This document shows positions 27,218-36,363 of a stretch of 64,000 nucleotides of DNA, one piece after another. The first letter of the stretch is position 1, and each line of letters starts with the position of its first letter. The stretch is from SFDP01 sp051653625 (GTDB taxonomy: Bacteria > Bacillota > Clostridia > Lachnospirales > Lachnospiraceae), in assembly GCA_051653625.1 (NCBI GenBank), contig JBOFWM010000011.1, positions 1 to 64,000 of the forward strand, read 5' to 3'. Below the pieces are notes generated by a model. It saw nothing but the letters and a program-made list of their open reading frames with translations. It was not told where the DNA came from and ran no database searches. Position numbers and translations under genes: made by a program.

Positions 27218-28087
27218 ATGGATCAAATAGAAATAGAAGATTTAGGTCTTGGACTTGAGATAATTGATAAAAATATGGTTGAAAAATTTATTGAAGAACT
27301 GCCTGAAAAAGCATTTCGTTTAAGCATTCAAGTTGTTTTAGCATTTGTTTTTATAATTATTGGAATTCAATTGATAAAAATTATTCGAAAGATTGTAAAA
27401 AAATCATTGATAAAATCAAATGCGGACCAAGGAGTCATACAATTTTTAGATTCTTTTATTAAAGCGGCGCTTTATATTTTGTTATTTTTTCTTGTTGCAT
27501 CAAGTTTTGGATTGGAGGCAACGAGTGTAGTTGCAGTTATTGGTTCGGCGGGGGTTGCTATTGGTTTAGCATTACAAGGAAGTTTGTCAAATTTTGCTGG
27601 TGGAGTATTGATTTTATTGTTAAAGCCATTTCGAATAGGTGACTATATTATTGAAGATACAAATAAAAATGAAGGAATTGTTACAGAAATAGAACTTTTT
27701 TACACAAAATTAACAACACCAGATAATAAGGTAATTGTATTGCCAAATGGAGCATTGGCAAATACAAGCTTAACGAATACTACGCAATCGCCTAATCGTC
27801 GAATAGATATTTTAGTAGGTGTTTCATATGCTACAAACATTAAATTGGCAAAAGAAGTGTTGACTAAAATGGTTGGAGAATTTGAAAATACATTAAAAGA
27901 TTGTGAATATTTTGTATATGTTGACTCTTTAGGGGATCATAGCGTTATATTAGGTGTACGCTGTTATGTACTGACAGAAAATTATTGGAAAAGTAAATGG
28001 GATTTGACGGAAAAAATAAAAGAAACATTAGATGAACATCAAATTTCTATCCCATTTCCACAATTGGATGTTTTGGTTAAATCATAA
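27218..28087 (+). CDS. MscS-family small-conductance mechanosensitive channel
   Basis: Opens under membrane tension to release solutes on osmotic downshock. The 289-residue protein has an acidic N-terminus of about 30 residues, then membrane segments at about 36-55 and 80-99, and the pore-lining TM3 at about 105-130 with the Gly/Ala pattern GSAGVAIGLALQGSLSNFAGGVLILLLKPF. The beta domain follows (GDYIIEDTNKNEGIVTEIELF) with VLPNGALANTSLTN, typical of MscS. Length and topology fit the small MscS class. It starts 13 bases after glgB, so it is likely cotranscribed with it, then meets a long hairpin. Confidence 0.92.
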   Translation: MDQIEIEDLGLGLEIIDKNMVEKFIEELPEKAFRLSIQVVLAFVFIIIGIQLIKIIRKIVKKSLIKSNADQGVIQFLDSFIKAALYILLFFLVASSFGLEATSVVAVIGSAGVAIGLALQGSLSNFAGGVLILLLKPFRIGDYIIEDTNKNEGIVTEIELFYTKLTTPDNKVIVLPNGALANTSLTNTTQSPNRRIDILVGVSYATNIKLAKEVLTKMVGEFENTLKDCEYFVYVDSLGDHSVILGVRCYVLTENYWKSKWDLTEKIKETLDEHQISIPFPQLDVLVKS

Positions 28088-28141
28088 AAATACTATAAAA
28101 TTTATTGCATAAAATTAATAGGAATGATAAGATATAAACAT

Positions 28142-28180
28142 AATCATAGGGGAATTATTTCAATTAATTCTCCTATGATT
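28142..28180 (+). terminator. 15-bp perfect hairpin between mscS and the BMP lipoprotein gene
   Basis: Arms 28142-28156 and 28166-28180 pair fully (one G-U) with a nine-base loop. The following ATTTAATATT is a poor T run. It may end the mscS transcript or act as a leader structure for the lipoprotein mRNA; it does not match a purine riboswitch. Confidence 0.5.
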
Positions 28181-28225
28181 ATTTAATATTGGAGGATGAA
28201 TTGAAAAAGAATGGAGGATGAAATG

Positions 28226-29308
28226 ATGAAGAAATTATTGTCAGTAATTTTAGTTTCGATTATGGCTTTTTCTATGGTTGCATGTGGTAGTACACCAGCA
28301 ACAAGTGAAAGTACATCAACAGATGCAATGACAGAAGTGACAGAGGAAGTAGAAAAGGAAGTAGCGGCATCAGATTTTAAAGTAGGAATGGTAACAGATA
28401 CAGGTGGTGTGAATGATGGTTCTTTTAATCAATCTTCTTGGGAAGGATTGCAAAGAGCATCAGATGAATTTGGTATTACAGTAAATTATCTTGAATCTTC
28501 AACAGATGCAGATTATCAAACAAATATTGAAACATTTATTGATGAAGAATATGATTTAATTATTAGTGTAGGATTTATGTTAGCAGATGCAACTTATTCA
28601 GCAGCGGTAGAATATCCAGATCAAAAATTTGCAATTTTGGATGATAGTACATGTGCAGATTTACCAAATGTAGCTTGCTTAATGTTTGAACAAGCAGAAG
28701 CATCATATTTAGTAGGTTATATTGCAGGTTTAGAAAGTGAATCGAATAATGTTGGATTTTTAATAGGAATGTCAACACCTATTATGCATGAATTTGGATA
28801 TGGCTTTGTTGCAGGTGTGTTAGATGCTAATCCAGATGCAACAGTTCAACAAGTAAATGCAAATTCTTTCGGAGATCCAGGACAAGGTAAAGCATTAACA
28901 ACTTCTATGATTACAAATGGAGCGGATGTTGTTTTCCATGCGGCTGGCGGAACAGGACTTGGTTTAATCGAAGCAGCAAAAGAATCTGGAATCAAAGCAA
29001 TTGGTGTAGATTCAGATCAAAGCTCGCTTGCACCAGAAACTATTATTACTTCAGCGATGAAGAGAGTGGATAATGCAAGTTATGATGTAGCAAAACACAT
29101 TGTAGAAAATGCATTTCAACCAGGTATTACAGTTTATGATTTAGAAACATCAGGTGTAGATATTGCACCAACAACAGATTTACTTTCTGCGGAAACACTT
29201 TCTGCAGTAGAAGAAATCAAAGCGAAAATTATCTCTGGTGAAATTGTAGTAGCAAAAACAAAAGAAGATTTTGAAGCTGCACATGGTGATGTTTACATTT
29301 TAGATTAA
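28226..29308 (+). CDS. BMP family nucleoside-binding lipoprotein
   Basis: Extracellular substrate-binding lipoprotein of the BmpA/PnrA/TmpC family, which feeds purine (and other) nucleosides to an ABC transporter. MKKLLSVILVSIMAFSMVACGS is a clear lipoprotein signal with Cys20 in the lipobox. After an acidic linker the mature domain shows VGMVTDTGGVNDGSFNQSSW near 50-69 and VFHAAGGTGLGLIEAA near 230-245, both BMP hallmarks. GGAGG lies 8 bases before this ATG; ATGs at 28211 and 28223 are alternatives. The cognate ATPase and permeases appear at 32.4-35.9 kb, separated by an intron remnant and yjjI/yjjW. Confidence 0.93.
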   Translation: MKKLLSVILVSIMAFSMVACGSTPATSESTSTDAMTEVTEEVEKEVAASDFKVGMVTDTGGVNDGSFNQSSWEGLQRASDEFGITVNYLESSTDADYQTNIETFIDEEYDLIISVGFMLADATYSAAVEYPDQKFAILDDSTCADLPNVACLMFEQAEASYLVGYIAGLESESNNVGFLIGMSTPIMHEFGYGFVAGVLDANPDATVQQVNANSFGDPGQGKALTTSMITNGADVVFHAAGGTGLGLIEAAKESGIKAIGVDSDQSSLAPETIITSAMKRVDNASYDVAKHIVENAFQPGITVYDLETSGVDIAPTTDLLSAETLSAVEEIKAKIISGEIVVAKTKEDFEAAHGDVYILD

Positions 29309-29312
29309 TCTT

Positions 29313-29344
29313 AAAAAAAGGTCCTTTGTGGGACCTTTTTTTTT
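29313..29344 (+). terminator. Intrinsic terminator after the BMP lipoprotein gene, abutting the intron remnant
   Basis: AAAAAAAGGTCC (29313-29324) pairs with GGACC and nine Ts (29336-29344) follow. The group II intron remnant starts at the next base. Confidence 0.9.
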
Positions 29345-29860
29345 GTGAGTATGCCAGACATGGCACTAATCTAGCTAGTAAAAGTCTAGCCACGGGTATT
29401 TACCGCCAAGTGTAGCGGAGCGCAAGTTGGCATCAGTAATGATGTGAATGAAGGAAGCGCATAGCAAAGTTCTTGAGCCTATGAACAGAAACTTGATAAG
29501 GCTAAAGTAGTCAGACCTACAAGAAGCAAATATCTCGGATTCACATTTCTGAAAAATGGTGGAGATTGGAAAGTAAAACCAACCACAGAAAAGAAAAAGA
29601 AGTTAAAGCAGAAATTAAGTGAATGCCTCAAAAGAAACAAAGCAATCGCGCGACCATTAGTTGTAACAATCAAGCGTGTGAATGAGATTGTAAGAGGATA
29701 GATTAATTATTTCAGAATCGGAATGATGAAACAGTTTATGGATGAGTTTGGACAATGGTTAAGACATAAAATAAGGGTAATTGTTTTGAAATAATGGAAA
29801 CCCCAAAGGCCATTTATAGAAATTTAAGCTACATGAATAGCAATTATTTCTCTACTCTAT
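29345..29860 (+). mobile_element. Degenerate group II intron (class C-like) with internal deletion
   Basis: Begins with GTGAG, the usual 5' end of group II introns, directly after the T run of an intrinsic terminator, the known target of bacterial class C introns. About 160 bases of domain I-like RNA follow, including ACGGGTATTTACCGCC, TGTAGCGGAGCGCAAG, GAATGAAGGAAGCG, GAACAGAAACTTGATAAGGCT. These match conserved blocks of this intron class. The sequence then jumps to the 3' end of a maturase gene, so most of the reverse transcriptase and the rest of the RNA are deleted. No domain V or VI is seen at the right end. It is therefore immobile and non-splicing. Class assignment is inference from motif memory and insertion site. 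Confidence 0.8.
29510..29860 (+). pseudogene. 3' fragment of group II intron maturase/reverse transcriptase
   Basis: Translating from 29510 gives VRPTRSKYLGFTF, the end of the RT domain, then a domain X remnant including KVKPTTEKKKKLKQKL, IKRVNEIVRG, INYFRIGMMKQFMDEF and QWLRHKIRV, all typical of LtrA-like proteins. It has two in-frame stops, at the codon after VRG (TAG where the family has Trp) and after IRVIVLK (TAA where Gln is usual), and a frameshift near 29800 after which PKAIYRNLSYMNSNYF continues the homology. No start codon or RBS serves it. The minus-strand frame at 29479-29673 is only its shadow. Confidence 0.85.
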
Positions 29861-29904
29861 TTTAAAATGCATATGTTTTAAAATCATTTTAATTGAATAA
29901 AACG

Positions 29905-29933
29905 TTCAAATAATTTATGAATTAGTGTATAAT
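29905..29933 (+). promoter_or_regulatory. Promoter for the yjjI operon
   Basis: -35 TTCAAA at 29905-29910 and consensus -10 TATAAT at 29928-29933, 17-base spacer, about 38 bases before the yjjI start. Bases 29866-29904 to its left hold nothing recognisable. Confidence 0.65.
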
Positions 29934-29970
29934 AATACCATACACATACGAATGAGAAAGGAGGTTCACG

Positions 29971-31515
29971 ATGAGAGCAATTTCTATGGAAAGAGTAGAA
30001 TCGACTAGAAATGATATATTAAATATCATTAAAAGTCCATGCCTTACTCATGAACAAAAATTAACAAACTTAGCAAGTAAGGCTGACTCTTTACTAGAGG
30101 TATTAGATTTACCTGCTGGAATTGAAGAGTTATTAGAACCAGTAGAGGGAAAACAATGTATTTGTGATTTGTTTGAAGGAAATGCACCACTTCGACCACG
30201 TTATATTGCACCAAAATATGATCAATTTATGAAAAAAGGAAGCAAATTTTTGCAGTTAGAAGCTCCAAAAGATTTCTTTGAAGCATTAAATCATTTGCTT
30301 ATTTTATACAAACACGTTCCAAGTGTTACGAATTATCCAGTGTACTTAGGTGCATTAGATGAATTGTTAGAACCATTTATTCATGAAATAGATGACGAGA
30401 CTGCAAAAAAATTTATGAAATTTTTTATGATTCATATTGATCGTACAATACCGGATAGTTTTTCTCATGTAAATTTAGGGCCGAAAGAAACAAGAGTGGG
30501 CAGACTATTACTAGAAGTGGAAGAAGAATTAGAACAAGCTGTACCAAATATTACATTTAGATATGAAGAAGGTGTAACACCAGATGATTATGCAAAAAGA
30601 GCAATACAAACATCGCTTAGAAGTGCAAAGCCAAGTTTTGCAAATCATAAAATGTTTTCTAAAGAATTTCAGGGTGAGTATATAATCGCAAGTTGTTATA
30701 ATGGTTTGCCATATGGTGGAGGATCGTATACATTATGTCGACTCATTTTAGGGAATATAGCAAAGAGAGCGAAATCAAAAAAAGATTTTATGGAAGATGT
30801 TTTGCCATATGTACTAGATATGCAAGCGCGTTTCATGGATGCAAGAGTTAAGTTTATTGTTGAAGAAAGTGGATTTTTTGAGAATCATTTTCTTGCGAAA
30901 GAAGGTTTGATTGAAAGGGAACAATTTACTGCAATGTTTGGTTTAGTTGGACTTGCGGAGGCTGTAAATACCATTTGTGAATTAGAAGGAATGGATAAGA
31001 GATTTGGAAAAGATAAGGAAGCAGATGAAATAGGTGTTGAGATTATGGAACTTATTCATAAGTTTAATCAAAATCATATTGCACCATATTGTGAAGCAAC
31101 AAATCATCATTACTTACTACATGCACAAGTAGGAATTGCAGAAGATAAGGGGGTATCACCTGGAACAAGAATTCCGATTGGAGAAGAACCTGAAAATGTA
31201 GTAGATCATTTATTACAATGTAATTTGTTTCATAAATACTTTCCTTCGGGAACAGGAGACATATTTCCAATAGAAAGTACTGCTAATAAAAATCTAGATT
31301 ATATTTTGGATATTATAAAAGGTGCTTTTTCAAAAGAAATTAGATATTTATCATTTCACAATAAAGAATCAGATGTGATTCGCGTGACAGGATATTTAGT
31401 AAAACGTTCTGAAATAGAAAAGTATAAAAAGGGAGAGCGTGTTCTACAAAGTACAACTCATTTAGGAACAGGTGCAACAATTAACGGTCGTATATTAGAG
31501 CGTAAGGTGAGATAA
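29971..31515 (+). CDS. yjjI: YjjI family glycyl-radical enzyme
   Basis: Glycyl-radical enzymes use a protein-based radical to do difficult chemistry under anaerobic conditions; the YjjI (DUF3029) reaction is not firmly known. The 514-residue protein carries the radical motif near its C-terminus, IRVTGYLV with Gly474, close to the usual RVSGY form. CICDLFEGNAPLRPRYI near 54-70 and EYIIASCYNGLPYGGGSYT near 228-246 are other conserved-looking blocks; the latter may hold the active-site Cys. AAAGGAGG precedes the ATG. yjjW starts at the next base after the stop. In enterobacteria yjjI-yjjW lies beside the deo nucleoside genes; here it is inside a nucleoside uptake and salvage locus. Confidence 0.92.
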   Translation: MRAISMERVESTRNDILNIIKSPCLTHEQKLTNLASKADSLLEVLDLPAGIEELLEPVEGKQCICDLFEGNAPLRPRYIAPKYDQFMKKGSKFLQLEAPKDFFEALNHLLILYKHVPSVTNYPVYLGALDELLEPFIHEIDDETAKKFMKFFMIHIDRTIPDSFSHVNLGPKETRVGRLLLEVEEELEQAVPNITFRYEEGVTPDDYAKRAIQTSLRSAKPSFANHKMFSKEFQGEYIIASCYNGLPYGGGSYTLCRLILGNIAKRAKSKKDFMEDVLPYVLDMQARFMDARVKFIVEESGFFENHFLAKEGLIEREQFTAMFGLVGLAEAVNTICELEGMDKRFGKDKEADEIGVEIMELIHKFNQNHIAPYCEATNHHYLLHAQVGIAEDKGVSPGTRIPIGEEPENVVDHLLQCNLFHKYFPSGTGDIFPIESTANKNLDYILDIIKGAFSKEIRYLSFHNKESDVIRVTGYLVKRSEIEKYKKGERVLQSTTHLGTGATINGRILERKVR

Positions 31516-32352
31516 ATGAGAGTGCCGGTAAATAAAATTATTCCATTTAGTTGTGTTGATGGGCCGGGAAATCGAACTGCTATTTTTTTACAAGGATGCA
31601 ATATTGACTGTAAGTATTGTCATAATCCAGAAACAAGAAGGGTGTGTAAGGATTGTGGAAGATGTGTTTCGAAATGTCCGAATCATGCATTGAACTTTGA
31701 ACAAGGAAAAGTTGTGTTTTTGCCACATAATTGTATAGAATGTGATACGTGTATAAAAGTATGTTCATATGACGCAAGTCCAAGAGTGGAGTGGCTTACA
31801 GCAAGTGAAGTATTTGAACGTATTAAGACGCAGATTCCCTTTATTCGTGGAATAACTATTTCAGGAGGAGAATGCACCTTGTATATTCGATTTTTGACTG
31901 AATTATTTCGACTTTGTAAAAAGAATCATTTGCATACGCTTATTGATTCGAATGGTACTATTTCTTTTTTAGATCAAGAAGAATTATTATCTTTAACAGA
32001 TGGAATAATGTTAGATATTAAAGAAGTTTCAAATGAAAAACATATCTCTTTGACAGGGTGTGATAATAAAGTTATTCTTGAAAACGCTGTATACTTAGCA
32101 AAAATCGGAAAACTTTTTGAAATTCGAACTGTAATATTAGAAGATATGGATGGTGAATATATCATTAATTCAATTGCACAACTATTAAAAAATGATATTG
32201 AACTTTCTACAATATCATATAAAATTATTCGATATCGTTCTTGGGGAGTTCGAAAAGAATATCAGTATTTAATAGAACCTACAGAATTAAAATTAAAACA
32301 ATTAGAAGAAAAGGCAAAACATGTTGGTTTTACTAATGTAATCCTAATATAA
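31516..32352 (+). CDS. yjjW: YjjW glycyl-radical enzyme activase (radical SAM)
   Basis: Generates the glycyl radical on YjjI using S-adenosylmethionine. The radical SAM cluster is C28, C32 and C35 in GCNIDCKYCHNPET. An inserted two-cluster ferredoxin domain follows, with C44/C47/C50/C54 (CKDCGRCVSKCP) and C73/C76/C79/C83 (CIECDTCIKVCS). ITISGGECTLY near 114-124 is the SAM-binding GGE motif, and LMLDIKEV-like MLDIKEVSNEKH follows near 168. The 278 residues are typical for YjjW. The gene begins directly after the yjjI stop, so the two are translationally linked, and the ABC ATPase gene starts 28 bases later. Confidence 0.93.
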   Translation: MRVPVNKIIPFSCVDGPGNRTAIFLQGCNIDCKYCHNPETRRVCKDCGRCVSKCPNHALNFEQGKVVFLPHNCIECDTCIKVCSYDASPRVEWLTASEVFERIKTQIPFIRGITISGGECTLYIRFLTELFRLCKKNHLHTLIDSNGTISFLDQEELLSLTDGIMLDIKEVSNEKHISLTGCDNKVILENAVYLAKIGKLFEIRTVILEDMDGEYIINSIAQLLKNDIELSTISYKIIRYRSWGVRKEYQYLIEPTELKLKQLEEKAKHVGFTNVILI

Positions 32353-32380
32353 TTCGCACAAAAATAATAGGAGTATGTAT

Positions 32381-33931
32381 ATGGAAAAGCAAAGGATAGA
32401 AAATGAAAAGGGATATGAATATGCAGTTCAAATGAAGAATATTGTGAAAAAATTCGGAAATTTTGTTGCAAATGATAATATTAACTTTTCGGTTAAAAAA
32501 GGAGAAGTTCATGCTATTTTAGGAGAAAATGGTGCAGGGAAAAGTACCCTGATGAATGTTCTTTATGGATTGCACAAGCCAACATCAGGAGAAATCTATA
32601 TTCGTGATAAAATGGTAAGTATAGATGGACCTGCTGTAGCAATTGAACAAGGAATTGGAATGGTTCATCAACATTTCATGCTAATACAACCGTTTACAGT
32701 AACGGAAAATATTATTCTTGGTGTTGAACCAAGAAAAGGTCTTGTTGTTGATTTGAATCAAGCACGAGAAAAAGTACTTGAATTATCAAATAAATATAAT
32801 ATGCATATTGATCCAGATGCTAAAATAGAGGATATTTCTGTTGGAATGCAACAACGAGTTGAAATTTTAAAAGTGTTATATAGAGGTGCAGAAATTCTAA
32901 TTCTTGATGAACCAACAGCATCTTTGACACCACAAGAAATTACTGAGCTTATTGAAATTATTGAAAATCTTACAAAAGAAGGAAAGAGTGTTATTTTAAT
33001 TACACACAAATTAAAAGAGATTACTGCTTCTGCCGATAAGTGTACAATTATTCGAGCTGGAAAGCATATTGGAACAGTGAATGTGAAGGATGTTACAGAA
33101 AATGATTTGGCATCTATGATGGTTGGTAGAGATGTAGCTTTTAAAGTAGAAAAGGTTGATAAAGAGCCTGGGGAAGTTGTATTAGAGGTGAAAGAACTTC
33201 GTGGTAATGATTATCGAGATGTTGAGATTTTAAAAGGGTTTGATATTCACGTTAGAAAAGGTGAAATTGTAGGCATCGCAGGAGTAGATGGAAATGGGCA
33301 AACTGAATTAGTCGAAATCTTAACTGGTCTTAGAAAAGCTACTTCGGGAAGTATTACTGTAAATGGGAAAAGTGCATATAATATAACGCCTAGACAAGCC
33401 TTTGATTTGGGTGTTACATCTATTCCGGCAGATCGACAAAAATATGGATTGGTCTTAGAGTTTTCTGTGGCAGAAAATTTGATTCTTCAAAATTTTGAAA
33501 AGGGACCATTTTCTAAAAATGGGATTTTACAAAAAAAGAATATTTTAGCGCATGCAAAAGAATTAATTGACAAATTTGATGTACGACCAAGTGATTGTGA
33601 AATGAAACCTTCAGGCACATTGTCAGGAGGAAATCAACAAAAAGTAATTATTGCAAGAGAAATTACAAATGACAGTGATTTATTAATTGCAGTAAATCCT
33701 ACTCGTGGATTAGATGTTGGAGCAATTGAATTTATCCATAAATATTTGGTAGAACAAAGAAATAAAGGAAAAGCAGTTTTACTTGTTTCTTTTGAATTAG
33801 AAGAAATTATGAGTTTATCTGACCGTATTGATGTTATTTTTGAAGGACGAGTAACAGGGAATGTAGTGGGGTCAGATGCAAATGAAGAAGCGTTAGGATA
33901 TATGATGGCAGGAGGAAATCAACATGAGTAA
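32381..33931 (+). CDS. Nucleoside/simple-sugar-type ABC transporter ATPase (two ATP-binding domains)
   Basis: Energises the BMP-type nucleoside importer. The 516-residue protein has two fused nucleotide-binding domains, as in RbsA and NupA. Domain one (about 10-245): Walker A GENGAGKST near 48-56, signature-like VGMQQRVEI, Walker B ILILDEPTA. Domain two (about 265-510): degenerate Walker A GVDGNGQTEL, full signature LSGGNQQKVIIARE, and Walker B-like LLIAVNPTRGLD, the divergence usual in this family. An in-frame ATG at 32375 is only one base after TAGGAG, so the ATG at 32381 (7 bases) is preferred. Its end overlaps the first permease gene by 8 bases. Confidence 0.95.
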   Translation: MEKQRIENEKGYEYAVQMKNIVKKFGNFVANDNINFSVKKGEVHAILGENGAGKSTLMNVLYGLHKPTSGEIYIRDKMVSIDGPAVAIEQGIGMVHQHFMLIQPFTVTENIILGVEPRKGLVVDLNQAREKVLELSNKYNMHIDPDAKIEDISVGMQQRVEILKVLYRGAEILILDEPTASLTPQEITELIEIIENLTKEGKSVILITHKLKEITASADKCTIIRAGKHIGTVNVKDVTENDLASMMVGRDVAFKVEKVDKEPGEVVLEVKELRGNDYRDVEILKGFDIHVRKGEIVGIAGVDGNGQTELVEILTGLRKATSGSITVNGKSAYNITPRQAFDLGVTSIPADRQKYGLVLEFSVAENLILQNFEKGPFSKNGILQKKNILAHAKELIDKFDVRPSDCEMKPSGTLSGGNQQKVIIAREITNDSDLLIAVNPTRGLDVGAIEFIHKYLVEQRNKGKAVLLVSFELEEIMSLSDRIDVIFEGRVTGNVVGSDANEEALGYMMAGGNQHE

Positions 33932-34976
33932 AATAAAAAATAGTAATATACTTTATACTCTTATTGCCATTGTGTTTGGATTTTTCATAGGGGCAATAGT
34001 GCTTTCTATTATTGGAATTAGTCCAATTGAAGCATATAGTAAATTATTTAATGGGATATTTGGAAGAAAAAGATATATAGCATGGTCTGTTATTTATGCA
34101 TCTCCGCTTATTTTGACTGGATTATCCGTAGCATTTTCTTTTAAAACAGGAGTATTTAATATCGGAGCAGAGGGGCAATTTGTCGTAGGAAGTTTAGCGG
34201 CAAGTATTGTTGGTGTTTGTGTTCCGTTACCGCCTGTCATTCATCCGATTGCGTGTGCATTAGCAGCAATGGTTGCAGGTGGTTTATGGGGAATGTTAGT
34301 AGGGATTTTAAAAGTCAAGAAAGGAATTAATGAAGTACTTTCTTTTATTATGTTTAACTGGTTAGCCTTTTACTTAAGTAATTATATGATTAACAAAAAT
34401 TTTCTTCATTCTGATGGTAATGCAGATGCGACTAAAGATATCTTGGAAACAGCTTCCATAAAAGCACCAAAGTTTATCACTGATTTAACAGAATCAACTA
34501 CCTCGAATTGGGGAATTATTATTGCAATTGTGGCAGCAATTGTTATATGGTTTATCATTAACAAAACAACGTTAGGATATCAACTTCGAGTAGTTGGATT
34601 TAATAAAAACGCTGCAGAGTATGGAGGAATAAATTCTAATGCTGCAATATTAAAAGCAATGGCTATCTCTGGGGCTCTTGCAGGTCTTGGTGGAATGGTA
34701 CAATTGACTGGAATGTCTTCGAGAATTAGTCAGTTTGCAGGGCAAGAAGGTTATGGATTCCAAGGGATTTCAGTTGCGCTTATTGCATCTTCAAATCCTT
34801 TAGGATGTATTTTATCAGGATTGTTTTATGGAATGATGAAATATGGTGGTACAAAATTAACTCTTATAAAAGCGCCTAGTGAAGTAATTGATATTATTAT
34901 GGGAGTAATTGTTTTGTTTATTGCGATATCCCATGTATTTAAATATTTTTTAAATAAGAAAAAAGGAGGAGTATAA
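33924..34976 (+). CDS. ABC transporter permease (nucleoside-type, BPD_transp_2)
   Basis: First of two membrane subunits of the nucleoside importer. The 350-residue protein has about nine hydrophobic segments and the conserved loop PLILTGLSVAFSFKTGVFNIGAEGQF near 55-80, characteristic of the BPD_transp_2 family that works with BMP lipoproteins. NKNAAEYGGINSNAAILKAMAISGALAGLGG near 228-260 is the cytoplasmic coupling region. The start ATG lies within the end of the ATPase gene, with GGAGGA inside that gene as ribosome site. The next permease starts 2 bases after its stop. Confidence 0.93.
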   Translation: MSKIKNSNILYTLIAIVFGFFIGAIVLSIIGISPIEAYSKLFNGIFGRKRYIAWSVIYASPLILTGLSVAFSFKTGVFNIGAEGQFVVGSLAASIVGVCVPLPPVIHPIACALAAMVAGGLWGMLVGILKVKKGINEVLSFIMFNWLAFYLSNYMINKNFLHSDGNADATKDILETASIKAPKFITDLTESTTSNWGIIIAIVAAIVIWFIINKTTLGYQLRVVGFNKNAAEYGGINSNAAILKAMAISGALAGLGGMVQLTGMSSRISQFAGQEGYGFQGISVALIASSNPLGCILSGLFYGMMKYGGTKLTLIKAPSEVIDIIMGVIVLFIAISHVFKYFLNKKKGGV

Positions 34977-34978
34977 GA

Positions 34979-35923
34979 ATGGATACAGTAATTTCAAATT
35001 TAGGATTATTAATTAATTCGCTTATGATTGCAACCCCTCCTTTGCTCTTTGCTGCATTAGGATCTTGTTTTTCAGAACGAAGTGGTGTAGTAAATATTGG
35101 GATTGAGGGAATGATGACGGTAGGTGCTTTTACTGGTTCTGTAGTTGCGCTTATGACAGGTAATGGATGGATTGCATTCTTGGCTGCTGGACTTGCTTCA
35201 GCAGTGGTTGCAGCTGTGCATGCTTTTGCATGTGTAACATGTGGTGCCGATCAAACAATTTCAGGGACAGCAATAAATTTCCTCGCACCAGGGCTAGCAA
35301 TTTTTATATGTAGAGCAATGTTTGATAATTCATCGGATACTCCACCAATTGATACAACAGCTAAATTACCGAAAATGTTTCAAGGTGTATTTCCGGTTGG
35401 TAGTTTTTTAGATAATACATTAAATACGTATTCAGTTGCATATTTAAGTTTTCTATTAGTTATAGTAGTATGGTTTGTGTTTTATAAAACGAAATTTGGA
35501 ATGAGACTTCGCGCAGTTGGGGAACACCCAAAAGCATGTGATACATTAGGTATTAATGTGAGTAAGATGCGATATATTGCAGTTATTTTATCGGGATTTT
35601 TATCAGGACTTGGTGGAGCGTATATTACACTTGCAACAGTAAATCAATTTAGACCTTATTTAATTGTTGGACAAGGGTTTATTGCTATTGCAGCAGTGAT
35701 ATTTGGTAAATTTACCCCACAAGGTGCATTTAAGGCATGTTTGTTGTTTGGTTTCTGCAATGGGATAAAAACATTAGTAAGTACAAGTACATCTATTACT
35801 ATTTCACCAAATTTGATTTCAATGATTCCTTATGTTATTACATTGTTGGCATTGATATTATTTGTTGGAAAAGCACATGTACCTGCTGCAAGTGGAAAAC
35901 CATATAGTAAATTCAAATCTTAA
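34979..35923 (+). CDS. ABC transporter permease (nucleoside-type, BPD_transp_2), second subunit
   Basis: Partner permease of the preceding gene. The 314-residue protein carries the matching family loop SCFSERSGVVNIGIEGMMTVGAFTG near 29-53 and the coupling segment RAVGEHPKACDTLGINVSKMRYIAVILSGFLSGLGG near 177-212, with about eight hydrophobic segments. GGAGGA sits 9 bases before the ATG. cdd follows 16 bases downstream, so transport and deamination genes share one unit. Confidence 0.93.
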   Translation: MDTVISNLGLLINSLMIATPPLLFAALGSCFSERSGVVNIGIEGMMTVGAFTGSVVALMTGNGWIAFLAAGLASAVVAAVHAFACVTCGADQTISGTAINFLAPGLAIFICRAMFDNSSDTPPIDTTAKLPKMFQGVFPVGSFLDNTLNTYSVAYLSFLLVIVVWFVFYKTKFGMRLRAVGEHPKACDTLGINVSKMRYIAVILSGFLSGLGGAYITLATVNQFRPYLIVGQGFIAIAAVIFGKFTPQGAFKACLLFGFCNGIKTLVSTSTSITISPNLISMIPYVITLLALILFVGKAHVPAASGKPYSKFKS

Positions 35924-35939
35924 AAAGGATGGTAATAGA

Positions 35940-36347
35940 ATGTATAAAAAATTAATTCTTGCAGCAATTGATGCAAGAGAATATTCCTATTCTCCGTATT
36001 CTAATTTTAAAGTAGGTGCTGCACTTCTTACTAAAAATGGTGAAATTTATACGGGATGTAATATTGAAAACGCTGCTTATACACCATCTAATTGTGCAGA
36101 GCGTACTGCTTTTTTCAAAGCAGTAAGTGAGGGTGAAAGAGAGTTTGAAGCGATTGTAATTGTTGCTGGAAAAAAAGATGGTGATTTAGAAATCACAGCT
36201 CCGTGTGGTGTTTGTAGACAAATTATGATGGAATTTTGCGATTATAATAAGTTTCAAATTATTTTAGCGAAGAACGAGTTGGAATATCAAATATATAATT
36301 TGAAAGATTTATTACCATTGGGATTTGGTCCTAATAATTTAAATTAA
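35940..36347 (+). CDS. cdd: Cytidine deaminase
   Basis: Zinc enzyme converting cytidine and deoxycytidine to uridine and deoxyuridine. The 135-residue length is that of tetrameric bacterial enzymes. Zinc ligands are C52, C89 and C92 (NCAERTAFF and APCGVCRQ), and E54 is the proton shuttle. YSPYSNFKVGAALLT near 17-31 and the C-terminal LLPLGF motif are also present. The frame is open upstream to 35862 inside the permease gene, but AAGGATGG lies just before the ATG at 35940 and the family starts here. add follows 16 bases later. Confidence 0.96.
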   Translation: MYKKLILAAIDAREYSYSPYSNFKVGAALLTKNGEIYTGCNIENAAYTPSNCAERTAFFKAVSEGEREFEAIVIVAGKKDGDLEITAPCGVCRQIMMEFCDYNKFQIILAKNELEYQIYNLKDLLPLGFGPNNLN

Positions 36348-36363
36348 AAAGGATGGTGTTACT

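Noticed and set aside
28181..28225. Purine riboswitch before the BMP lipoprotein gene
   Set aside because: The sequence lacks the conserved purine-aptamer core; only a plain hairpin is present.
29479..29673. Minus-strand frame in the intron remnant
   Set aside because: It is antisense to the maturase fragment; no start site or protein similarity is seen.
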